Part shown: positions 52,754-61,000 of the stretch, in pieces
Numbering within the stretch: the first letter of the stretch is position 1
Layout of the letters: every line of letters begins with the position of its first letter
Source of the DNA: Candidatus Puniceispirillum sp.
Lineage (GTDB): Bacteria > Pseudomonadota > Alphaproteobacteria > Caedimonadales > UBA1908
DNA length: 64,000 bases
Direction of reading: 5' to 3'
Assembly (NCBI GenBank): GCA_013822015.1
Contig: PNJU01000010.1
Coordinates: 62,001-126,000 of the forward strand
Notes under the pieces: generated by a model
Told to the model about the DNA's origin: nothing
Databases searched by the model: none
The model's input: the letters and a program-made list of their open reading frames with translations, nothing else
Made by a program: the position numbers and the translations under genes

Positions 52754-53812
52754 TCAAGAAGAAGTGTTGATCTTTATGCCCACGCTTTTAAAAACCTTAT
52801 CCATGAGGGTGGGAAAGGCGTGTTGAGAGAGCTCCGAAAGGGGAATCCATTTGCCGCACAGGCCAGGATCTTGGGTCACACCCTCGGCCAGCCAGACGGA
52901 AACTGTCAGTTTAAAGTGGGTGAATACATGGATGACAGGCATGGGGACCTTTTGCCAAGCTCCCTGCACGGGCGGCGAAAATTCACTGAGCTCCTCGGTG
53001 CTCCAGGATGTTGTGGGCACTTCCATGAGGCTTGCAAGTAAACCAGTCTCGGGGCGCTGCCGGATATACAAGTCTCCCTGTTTATTGCGCATGACGAAGG
53101 CTGTCGCCCATTTGTGGGGTGTGGCTTTCTTTGGTGCCTTAACGGGGTAGGCGTGTGTGCTTGATGTGGCAAAGGCCTGGCATAGGACCCGCATGGGGCA
53201 CACGTCACAAGCTGGTCGCGCTGGCGTACAAATGGTTGCACCCAAATCCATAAGGGCCTGGGCAATGTCGCCGTGGTGGGGCCCATGTCCCGTGAAGGCG
53301 CCCACGCGGCTGCGCACCTCGCCCAGGAGCTGGGGCAGGGGCGTCTCAATCCTGAAAAGCCTGGCAAAGACCCGGGCGACGTTACCGTCCACGGGCAGGG
53401 TGGGGATGTTATAGGCCATGCTGGCAATGGCTGCGGCCGTATAGGGGCCAACCCCAGGCAACGCAAGGAGGCTCCTTTCGCAGGCAGGGAAGACGCCACT
53501 ATACTGGGAAGCGACAACTTGCGCGGCTTTATGGAGATTGCGTGCACGGCTATAGTACCCAAGGCCTTGCCACTGGTGGAGCACGTCATCAAGGGGGGCA
53601 CTGGCCAGGTGCTCAATGCCAGGAAAACGGGTCATAAAACGCGCGTAGTAGTCCAAAACCGCCGCAACGGTTGTTTGTTGAAGCATGATCTCACTGACCC
53701 ACACCCCATAAGGATCCGCGTGGTCTTGGCCTTTCTGGCGCCAGGGCAGGTCGCGGCTTTGAGCGTCGTACCACGACATGAGTGCATTCACGTAAGAAAT
53801 GGGCGTGTGCAT
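52754..53812 (-). CDS. mutY: A/G-specific adenine DNA glycosylase
   Basis: MutY removes adenine mispaired with 8-oxoguanine. The 352-residue protein starts at ATG 53812 (a longer frame to 54010 runs into the divergent gene). It has RDLPWR near residue 20, [18 protein letters not shown] near 45, the helix-hairpin-helix [20 protein letters not shown] with catalytic Asp in [13 protein letters not shown], the iron-sulphur motif C-x6-C-x2-C-x5-C ([17 protein letters not shown]), and a C-terminal NUDIX-like domain. It is divergent from the DUF721 gene, a standard alphaproteobacterial pair. Confidence 0.96.
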   Translation of the reverse strand: MHTPISYVNALMSWYDAQSRDLPWRQKGQDHADPYGVWVSEIMLQQTTVAAVLDYYARFMTRFPGIEHLASAPLDDVLHQWQGLGYYSRARNLHKAAQVVASQYSGVFPACERSLLALPGVGPYTAAAIASMAYNIPTLPVDGNVARVFARLFRIETPLPQLLGEVRSRVGAFTGHGPHHGDIAQALMDLGATICTPARPACDVCPMRVLCQAFATSSTHAYPVKAPKKATPHKWATAFVMRNKQGDLYIRQRPETGLLASLMEVPTTSWSTEELSEFSPPVQGAWQKVPMPVIHVFTHFKLTVSVWLAEGVTQDPGLCGKWIPLSELSQHAFPTLMDKVFKSVGIKINTSS

Positions 53813-53879
53813 GGAGGGCTTGGCACCAGAAGAAACCTGGCGTACTTTAGGAAACATTGTGAAAGCTGAAAAGGGCAAA

Positions 53880-54365
53880 ATGTCAAAAAACTTCAAAAGA
53901 AGTGCGCGCGGTCTTGCGCCATTTGGGCAGGTTATGGGTGTGACCCTTAAGGATACTTTTGCAAGCCGTGGTGGACAGGACGCGGGCCTTTTTGTGTCGT
54001 GGACAAGCATAGTGGGGCCAGATATTGCAAAAATGTGTGTGCCCGAGAAGCTGACATGCGACTCGTCACAGGCACAAAATACGACCTTGACCCTGCGTGT
54101 GGCGCCGGGGGCTGCCCTTTACGTCGAGTCCTACAAAGCCCAGATTCTTGCCCACGTGCACCGTTTTTACGGGTATCCTAAGATTGCACACCTGCGCCTT
54201 TTTCAAGCACCACTGCCAAAGCATAAACAAATTGTCCCACGTGCTGTGCGTCAAGGAGAGGTCCCTGAAGGTGAAGAGGCGCATATTCAGAAGGTGGGGG
54301 ATGAGGGGTTGCAGGAGGCCTTGCGGGCTCTGGCGCGCACACTGTACGCGCCAGAGAAAAAGTAG
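53880..54365 (+). CDS. DUF721 (DciA-like) domain protein
   Basis: A 161-residue protein; ATG 53880 with AAAGGGC upstream is chosen over a frame from 53799 that overlaps mutY. The DUF721 core reads SWTSIVGPDIAKMCVPEKL near residue 40, then TLTLRVAPGAALYVESYKAQILAHVHRFYGYPKIAHLRL. DciA proteins of this family help load the replicative helicase in bacteria lacking DnaC (family knowledge). A divergent mutY neighbour is typical. Confidence 0.85.
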   Translation: MSKNFKRSARGLAPFGQVMGVTLKDTFASRGGQDAGLFVSWTSIVGPDIAKMCVPEKLTCDSSQAQNTTLTLRVAPGAALYVESYKAQILAHVHRFYGYPKIAHLRLFQAPLPKHKQIVPRAVRQGEVPEGEEAHIQKVGDEGLQEALRALARTLYAPEKK

Positions 54366-54366
54366 G

Positions 54367-54391
54367 GCTTAAAGCGCGTCGCGCTTTAAGC
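54367..54391. terminator. Palindromic hairpin between DUF721 gene and helicase gene
   Basis: An 11-bp perfect stem GCTTAAAGCGC/GCGCTTTAAGC (54367-54377 with 54381-54391) spans the helicase stop. On the minus strand a T5 run follows a few bases later, so it could end both converging transcripts. Confidence 0.55.
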
Positions 54392-56300
54392 TGAGGGTCT
54401 TGGGCACAAACTTCTTACCCTTTTTGGCCACAGTCTTATTGACGCTCTTGCCAAAGGGCCTGTCTTGAGCAGGGCCTTTGCGTGCGCCGTCTTTTGAAAA
54501 AGAAGCGCCCCCATTGGACTTGCCACGCCAGGGGGAGGAGCCGTCTTGGCTCTTCCCGTAGGAGGATGCGCTGCGCTCACTGCGCTCTTGCCACGCGCCT
54601 TGACGGGGGCGGTCCGAGGAAGATCCCTCAGAGCGGTCCTTCCTAAAGCCGCCTGGCTTGTAAGGCTTATCCTCACCAGAACGCCAAGGTTTATCCTCGC
54701 TCCCTCTCCAGGGCTTTGCGGGACGATCTTGCCATTCTTGGCGTGGACGGTCCGAGGAAGATCCCTCAGAACGGTCCTTCCTAAAGCCGCCTGGCTTGTA
54801 AGGCTTATCCTCACCAGAACGCCAAGGTTTATCCTCGCTCCCTCTCCAGGGCTTTGCGGGACGATCTTGCCATTCTTGGCGTGGACGATCCGAGGAAGAT
54901 CCCTCAGAGCGGTCCTTCCTAAAGCCGCCTGGCTTGTAAGGTTTATCCTCGCTCCCTCTCCAGGGCTTTGCGGGACGATCTTGCCATTCTTGGCGTGGAC
55001 GGTCCGAGGAAGATCCCTCAGAACGGTCCTTCCTAAAGCCGCCTGGTTTGTAAGGCTTATCTTCACCGGAGCGCCAAGGCTTCTCCCCGCGCTCGTCATT
55101 GAAGGAGCGTCCAGCCCAACGGTCTTTACCACCGAAGGATTCTTTGCGTCCACCAAAGGAACGTCCCTTAGGAGATGAGGATTTTCGGCTGCGTCCTTGA
55201 TCCCAGTCTTCTTGGGTGGCATTGCCGCCCATGAGACGGTCAATGGCTTTCCATTTGCCGCGCTCAGCAGGCGTCACAAAGTTAAGGGCGCTGCCCTTGG
55301 CGCCTGCGCGCGCCGTGCGTCCAATGCGGTGGATGTAATCCTCGGGGCATTGGGGCAGGTCATAGTTGATCACGTGGGCAATGTGAGGAATATCAAGGCC
55401 GCGTGCTGCAACGTCCGTTGCAACCAAAATGCGGTACTCTTGACGATGGAATGCGCGCAAAACACGCTCACGTTTCCTTTGTTGTAAGTCGCCGTGGATG
55501 GCGTCGGCTGAATGCTCTGCGTCCCTTAAGCGGCCGGCGAGCTTTTCCGTACCATGCTTTGTTTTCACAAAGATAATGACGGAGCCGTCTCTTTTTTCCA
55601 ACTCTTCCACCAACTGGTTGTATTTGTTGGCGTCCGTCGTGTGAATCAATGCTTGCTCAATATTAGTGACGGGCGTATTTACATCCCCAACGGCCAAGCG
55701 CACAGGATTTTTTAAGTACTTTGCCGCTAGCTTCTCAATTTGAGGAGGCATGGTAGCGGAGAACATCATGGTATGACGGTCCTCGGGCAGGTGTGCCACA
55801 ATTGACTCAAGCTGGGGGCCGAAGCCCATGTCCAGCATGCGATCAGTCTCGTCCAAGACGAGTGTGTGCATGTGTGCCAAAGAAATGCTGCCGCGCTTTA
55901 GGTGGTCATTGAGGCGACCAGGGGTCGCAACCACAAGGCGGGGCTTCTTTTCTAGGGCGCGTAGCTGGAAGAACATGGAGTCACCGCCAATAAGCAGTGC
56001 GCTGGCCATGCCGGACTTAGGCATAAAGGCCTTGAGTGACTTCATGACCTGGGCCGCAAGTTCACGTGTGGGCGCAAGAATAAGGGCGCCTTGTTCACGA
56101 TTTTCGCTCAAGCGCGCCATGAGGGGGATTCCAAAGGCGCCAGTTTTGCCTGTACCAGTCTGTGCAGAGCCGAGAATATCCTGTCCCTTCAAAGCCACCG
56201 GAATGGCTTGAGTTTGGATGGGTGTGGGGGCTGTAAAGCCAATATGTGTAAGGGTCTCCAGCACTCTGACAGGGAGACAAAAATCTTGAAACGAAGACAT
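54369..56300 (-). CDS. DEAD-box ATP-dependent RNA helicase with repetitive basic tail
   Basis: A 643-residue RhlE/CsdA-like helicase. The core (about 1-370) has the Q motif region (FTAPTPIQTQAIP), motif I AQTGTGKT, the DEAD box as VLDETDRML (DETD rather than DEAD), SAT (FSATMP), and motif VI HRIGRTARAG. The tail (about 385-640) is rich in Arg, Lys, Gly, Ser and Asp and contains four near-identical units built on DKPYKPGGFRKDRSEGSSS. The tail probably contributes RNA binding. The gene lies downstream of cspA on the same strand, separated by a terminator; both are often cold-induced. Confidence 0.94.
   Translation of the reverse strand: MSSFQDFCLPVRVLETLTHIGFTAPTPIQTQAIPVALKGQDILGSAQTGTGKTGAFGIPLMARLSENREQGALILAPTRELAAQVMKSLKAFMPKSGMASALLIGGDSMFFQLRALEKKPRLVVATPGRLNDHLKRGSISLAHMHTLVLDETDRMLDMGFGPQLESIVAHLPEDRHTMMFSATMPPQIEKLAAKYLKNPVRLAVGDVNTPVTNIEQALIHTTDANKYNQLVEELEKRDGSVIIFVKTKHGTEKLAGRLRDAEHSADAIHGDLQQRKRERVLRAFHRQEYRILVATDVAARGLDIPHIAHVINYDLPQCPEDYIHRIGRTARAGAKGSALNFVTPAERGKWKAIDRLMGGNATQEDWDQGRSRKSSSPKGRSFGGRKESFGGKDRWAGRSFNDERGEKPWRSGEDKPYKPGGFRKDRSEGSSSDRPRQEWQDRPAKPWRGSEDKPYKPGGFRKDRSEGSSSDRPRQEWQDRPAKPWRGSEDKPWRSGEDKPYKPGGFRKDRSEGSSSDRPRQEWQDRPAKPWRGSEDKPWRSGEDKPYKPGGFRKDRSEGSSSDRPRQGAWQERSERSASSYGKSQDGSSPWRGKSNGGASFSKDGARKGPAQDRPFGKSVNKTVAKKGKKFVPKTLSLKRDAL
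54611..55080 (-). repeat. In-frame tandem repeat in the helicase tail
   Basis: Units start at 54611, 54749, 54887 and 55001, giving periods of 138, 138 and 114 bases (46, 46 and 38 codons). The units are nearly identical at DNA level and differ mainly by a seven-codon SEDKPWR insert. Such similarity suggests recent slippage or recombination. Confidence 0.92.
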
Positions 56301-56315
56301 CTATTATGGGCCTTT

Positions 56316-56354
56316 GAAGAAAAAGACACCAGACAAGGACTCCTTATCTGGTGT
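56316..56354 (-). terminator. Rho-independent terminator of cspA
   Basis: A long stem (56326-56339 with 56341-56354, one G-U pair on the minus strand, loop opening to about four bases) is followed on the minus strand by CTTTTTCTTC. Confidence 0.8.
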
Positions 56355-56377
56355 GAAAAATAAAAAGCTGAAGAAAC

Positions 56378-56590
56378 TTATGCGGCGTCGCCGATTTTGA
56401 GATTATCAGCTGATGTCTTGCCGCGTTGTGTAACGAGCTCATAGCTGACTTTTTGTCCTTCTTCGAGTCCACGCAGACCTGCCTTTTCTACGGCGCTGAT
56501 GTGCACGAACACGTCATTGCCACCGGCATCGGGCTGAATAAAGCCATAGCCCTTTGTCCCATTGAACCATTTTACTGTACCTGTCGTCAT
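56378..56590 (-). CDS. cspA: Cold shock domain protein
   Basis: A 70-residue single-stranded nucleic acid-binding protein. It starts at ATG 56590 (MTTGTVKWFNGTKGYGFI) and has RNP1 KGYGFI and RNP2 DVFVHI. The longer frame to 56623 adds non-family residues. A long upstream region (56591-56991) is compatible with the extended 5' leader usual for cold shock genes. The specific paralogue identity is not determined, so the symbol is generic. Confidence 0.95.
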   Translation of the reverse strand: MTTGTVKWFNGTKGYGFIQPDAGGNDVFVHISAVEKAGLRGLEEGQKVSYELVTQRGKTSADNLKIGDAA

Positions 56591-56991
56591 TCGTATTTCC
56601 TTTAATCCTGACGTTATTACCACGCTTGTTCAGCGCTTGGCGATTGTAGCAGTGTTAACTGCGAAAAGATATCTTTTTTAATGGCTGTTGCATTTTATTT
56701 TTTCAAGGAGAAATATTCTCATGAAAAGAAAGATGTCTTACGGGCATTTTTCTTACTACCTACTCCGTTTAATAAAGGTTTTCTACTGAGAAAGTCAAGC
56801 ATATAGTTGTTCGTGCAAAATCTATGGACCATTGTTTTGGAAAAAAACATGTTTGACTGTCTACAGTTGAACCTGCCGGAAGTGGGTGTGCCGCGCGGTG
56901 CATCGCGTCAATTTCTTTGAGAGAAGAGGAGATTGTGGCCCGAAGGCCTTTGGCGCTTGATGCGGTAGTACTATCCCTTTGCGCTTAGTTT
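56591..56991. other. Intergenic region upstream of cspA
   Basis: About 400 AT-rich bases. The minus-strand cspA promoter and leader should lie here; no clear hexamers are assigned. On the plus strand a 22-codon frame (56721-56789) has AAGGAG ten bases before its ATG, but nothing else supports it. Confidence 0.35.
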
Positions 56992-57393
56992 TTAAGCTAA
57001 GTAGTCTTCTTCGGCTACTTTCTCCATCCAATGGACGGGCGTACCGTCCTTTGTCTCCTGAATGGCGATATGGCTCATGGCAGTCGTGGTTGTTGCGCCG
57101 TGCCAATGTCTTTTGTTGCACTGGCACGAGACAACGTCGCCCGGACGGATCTCCACCTTTGGGCCCCCTTCACACTGTGTCCAGCCCATGCCTGACACAA
57201 CGATCAAATTTTGTCCCATGGGGTGCGTATGCCACGCCGTTCGCGCGCCGGGTTCGAAGGTCACCAAGGCAGCAGACACGTTGCTTCCCTCCTGTGCTGG
57301 GAAGAGCGGATCGATGCGCACAGGGCCTGTGAAGTGCTCCACAGGTCCCTTGGCAGAGGGCTGTGTGCCTGCTTTTCGTATCAACTGGTGCAT
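56992..57393 (-). CDS. Cupin domain protein
   Basis: A 133-residue single-domain cupin. Motif 1 is [21 protein letters not shown] near residue 48 (two His and a Gln/Glu ligand set) and motif 2 is [20 protein letters not shown] near residue 82. It belongs to the group related to cupins that accompany carboxymuconolactone decarboxylases and to small manganese mandelonitrile lyases. The substrate is unknown. Confidence 0.88.
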   Translation of the reverse strand: MHQLIRKAGTQPSAKGPVEHFTGPVRIDPLFPAQEGSNVSAALVTFEPGARTAWHTHPMGQNLIVVSGMGWTQCEGGPKVEIRPGDVVSCQCNKRHWHGATTTTAMSHIAIQETKDGTPVHWMEKVAEEDYLA

Positions 57394-57908
57394 CCTTTTT
57401 CCTTCCAGGGTTTTGGGAGTCCATTTCTAAAGATGTTTGCGCGTGTGTGAAAAACGCTCTTGCGGGAATCTAATCAGTAAAACATGGCAGCAAAAAAACT
57501 TAAATAAATTTTGTGTTCTGCGTCAGCATTGAGAGCAACTTCCACACCTTGTTCTTTCAGTTCCTCATCAGCTTGCGCCATTTCGTTGTTTTCTGCTGGG
57601 TGATCAATTTTCTCCTGTTTTGCATCCCGTGTCACGAAGGATTCTGTTTGCGTGTCGCGTGTGGCAAGCCTATGCACGGCAGCTGCCCCTACCGCTTGCC
57701 TTGGCCTCCATGGCAACAAGGGGTGTGAGCTTTTTAAGTAATCATGGCCAACGGGGCTTGAAGCTTTGTATGTTTTCTTTATCTATCTATAAGTTTATTG
57801 CGGGGTTGTCTGTTATTTTCCTTATATGTGCGTTCTGTTTATTTTCAGGGTGTTGTGCGTGTTTTTGTTTTTTGTGATTTTTTCTTGAGAAATATTTTTG
57901 GGAAAGTG
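57394..57908. other. Intergenic region before the giant exoprotein
   Basis: About 515 AT-rich bases. A minus-strand frame at 57474-57719 (81 codons from TTG) has a protein-like acidic segment (ENNEMAQADEELKEQGVEV) but no ribosome site, and may be a gene remnant. The plus strand has hydrophobic frames without start signals. No RNA gene is recognised. Confidence 0.3.
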
Positions 57909-57937
57909 TTGACAGCCTGGCGGGCAAATCTTTATAC
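57909..57937 (+). promoter_or_regulatory. Strong sigma70-type promoter for the giant exoprotein
   Basis: TTGACA (57909-57914), 17-base spacer, TTATAC (57932-57937). It gives a leader of roughly 65-70 bases before ATG 58013. It is the closest match to the consensus noticed in the window. Confidence 0.7.
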
Positions 57938-58012
57938 ACGGCGAAATTGATTAAAAAAGGCGCGACCGTTTGGGTGCGCCACAAATTTTGCACAACAGTA
58001 AGAGATGACATC

Positions 58013-61000
58013 ATGACACACATGCAAGAAACAGGGTTGGCTGCATCCTTTAAGACACTGGCGCGACGTTGGTTTACGTATTTTTTGAGCGCGAACATGC
58101 TGCTGACCCAGGTGGCTCAAGCCTTTGAATCCACCCTGAATTTATCTTTTACGCATGAGTGGGTGAGGGAAGATCAGGCGCCTTTGACGCGTTTGTCGCT
58201 TGATAATCAAGTGCTTGATTTTGCAGGACTTCAAATGGGCCAGAAGGGGCATATTGTTGTTGCGGGCAAGGGTTACACGTATGGATTACTGGAACAACAA
58301 GCAGCTCTTGGGGGCGAGGTAGAGGGCGAATCTGTTGTGCGCCTGAAATCCCAGGATAAGGGGCTTCGTCTTCGTTTTCTTCTGGGTCGCGATGGATCAG
58401 TGACCCTTTTGTCTTCAAAGGCGAGGACTCGGTTTGCTGTTTTTAGTGCTGGGGATATTGTTTTCGGAGCGGGCGTGCACGACATTGCATTGGCCCACTT
58501 TCAAGGACGCTCGGTGACCAACGAAGGCCGTTGCCGTATTCGGCAGGCTTTGACTGTGCGCGCCACAGGCGATAGGGGCGAGGGGGAAGATAACACGCAG
58601 GCGGGCAACGAAAGTGTAGGGGGCACGCCAGGCGTGTTCTTGAACGCACCTGGCGCGTCGTTAACCTGTGAGGGCACGGTCTATATGTTGGGGGGCTCAG
58701 ACTTTGTCAACCAGGGTCTGTTACGTGTGCCTGGCGCCTTGTCTTTGCACATGGAGGGAGGCGACTTTATCCATGGGGACGGCGAGGATACGTCGGCGTT
58801 CCTTGATATTAAATCCGCTATGGTTGTTGACAAGGCAAGGAATGTCAGTCTGAGTGCGCCCGTGAACGGCGCGGGAGAGGGTGCGTCCCTGACGGTGTCG
58901 TCTCAGACTTTTTATGCGGGTACGGGCGAGGCTGCCCACAATCCAGATGCCGACAACTTCACCTTGGACGCTTTGACCATTGGGGCCCAGCATACGCATA
59001 TCGGTGCCTCCACTCGGGCGCGGGTGGGAAGCGTTGAGTTTAATCACGACATGGAAGACGCCGGCCAGCGCACCCTTTTCATTGAGGGGCATGTGCACGC
59101 CGCACAGGTTGCGCACCTTACGGCCGGTGAGACGGTCATTGGAAAAACGGGCGTTGTGACAGGGGCTCGCGTTGAGGGAAGCGGGGGGGCGCTTGCAAAC
59201 CATGGTGTTGTTGAGGGTCATGAGCTGTCTTGGACCTATGGCACGCATATTGCGAATACGGGTCAAATGGCCTTTACGTCACGCATTTTTGCAAAGGCAA
59301 AAGTCTTTGAAAACTATGGCCTGATGCATGGTACGGACATTGAAATTGCGGCCGACGGCTTTTTAAATCGGGGATTCATTGGCGGATTGGTCCAAGGCGA
59401 GGGAGCTCGTCAGGTGAAGATTTTTGCGCGGGTTGGGGGCTTGAACGAAGGAGAAATCCTGGCCCACAAGGTGACCCTTGCCATGGGCCGGGAGGTTGTT
59501 CCCGCAAGCAATGACGCGGCCCAGGGGCAAATGGCAAGTGTTGCGCCCCAAGGGACGCAAGAAACCCAAGGTGAGTCCCCAAAAACGCCTTCCTTCTTGA
59601 ACAGAGGGCGCGTGGTAGCCAGCGCCGTGGTGACCGTGAAAGGAAAAGGGGAGATCGTTAACGCGGGCCATATGGAGGGTGATACGGTTTCCCTCAAGAA
59701 GGACACGCGCCTTTACAACATGCCTGAAGGAGCTGGCCAAGCGACCCTGCGCGGAAAGAAAATGCGCTTTCAGGGCGCAGATGTCTTTCTTAACGGTGGC
59801 ACCTTGGAGATGGGCTGTGTGGAGGGAAGTCTTGATACCTTTGAGAACCATGGCCAGGCCCACGTTGCCACGTGGAACCTTGGTGCAAACATTTTGCGCA
59901 ACGCAGGTCTGCTGACGGGCACGGGGCTTTTACGCGCCCAGGACTTTATGAACCTCATAAACGGAACCATGGCTGGTGCGCTTACCTTGGATGTGGCCAG
60001 GCAAGGTGACAACCAAGGCACTTTAGAAGACCTCTGCCTTGTGGGGCAGGGGCATTTCTTCAACAACGCCCACGCGCGCCTGACGCGCATTGACATAAGC
60101 GCCTTTGTGAATCAGGGCGTGCTTGTGGGTGACACGCTCACTTTGGGCAAAAATCTGACGCGTTTTGAGAACGTCTTTAAACCGTCCCTTGACCCCGATG
60201 ATCCCCAAGGGGAGGAGCCCGCCGTTGTCAAGGTGGAGCGCCTTGTGAGTGAAGACACGGGCGCCCAAGAGCGCACAATCATCAACAAGGGCACGGTGAG
60301 CGCCCTCGAGACAACACTCCATGGACACGTGATCCTGGATACGCTGAGCCAGTGGGCGAGCCGGGTTTTGACCTGGACGGGGTCTTTGTTTGACATCAAA
60401 AAGACAAGCGCCTTGACGGTTGCCCAGGGTGGCAGCTTTACGGGCCAGGTGGTAAACGCCGCGCGCCTGGATCTTGAGGCTGCCACCCTCACTTTTACGC
60501 ACCTTGAGAACGTTGGCCGCGTGACCTTTGGGGCGCAAACAGCTGCCCAAGTGGATCACCTTAAAAACACGGGCGACGTGAAGGGCGCGCGTACCCTTAG
60601 GGTGGGCACCATGGATAATACCAAAAACATATCTGTGTCTTCATTGCGTGCGAGTGGTCTCGTGACCAATAAAGGCACCATCACCCTGCACGGTCAGGAG
60701 AATACGTTTGATCACTTTGGGAATGAGGGGAAAATCATTGTGCCGCGCGGCGCCCACGGGGATATTTACAATCTGATCAGTAACAACAGTGTTGAGGGTG
60801 AGGGCGCACTCACCGTTGGCGAGCTTGAGAACTGGGGCGCCATGAAGCTGGCAAAGCTTGTGGTGAGGAGATACTTTTTCAATGTGCACACCCTGGACAC
60901 GAAACCCCATGTCGTCATCCAAGACCTGGCCGTAACCAACGAATCACTTGCGCCATATGCGCCGGCCCAAATTCTGACACTGCGTAATGAGGGGCATCTT

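Noticed and set aside
54611-55080. CRISPR-like periodic repeats
   Set aside because: The repeat is contiguous, in-frame coding sequence with no unique spacers.
54386-55243. Long open frames in other phases through the helicase tail (also plus-strand 54546-55178)
   Set aside because: They are by-products of the repetitive helicase coding sequence; the DEAD-box frame accounts for the region.
56721-56789. 22-codon plus-strand ORF with AAGGAG
   Set aside because: Too short and inside the likely cspA leader region; no other support.
57245-57260. GGTTCGAAG resembling a tRNA T-loop
   Set aside because: It lies in the cupin coding sequence and no acceptor or anticodon stem can be drawn around it.
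57474-57719. 81-codon minus-strand ORF with acidic segment
   Set aside because: TTG start without ribosome site and odd composition at both ends; may be a remnant but not supportable as a gene.
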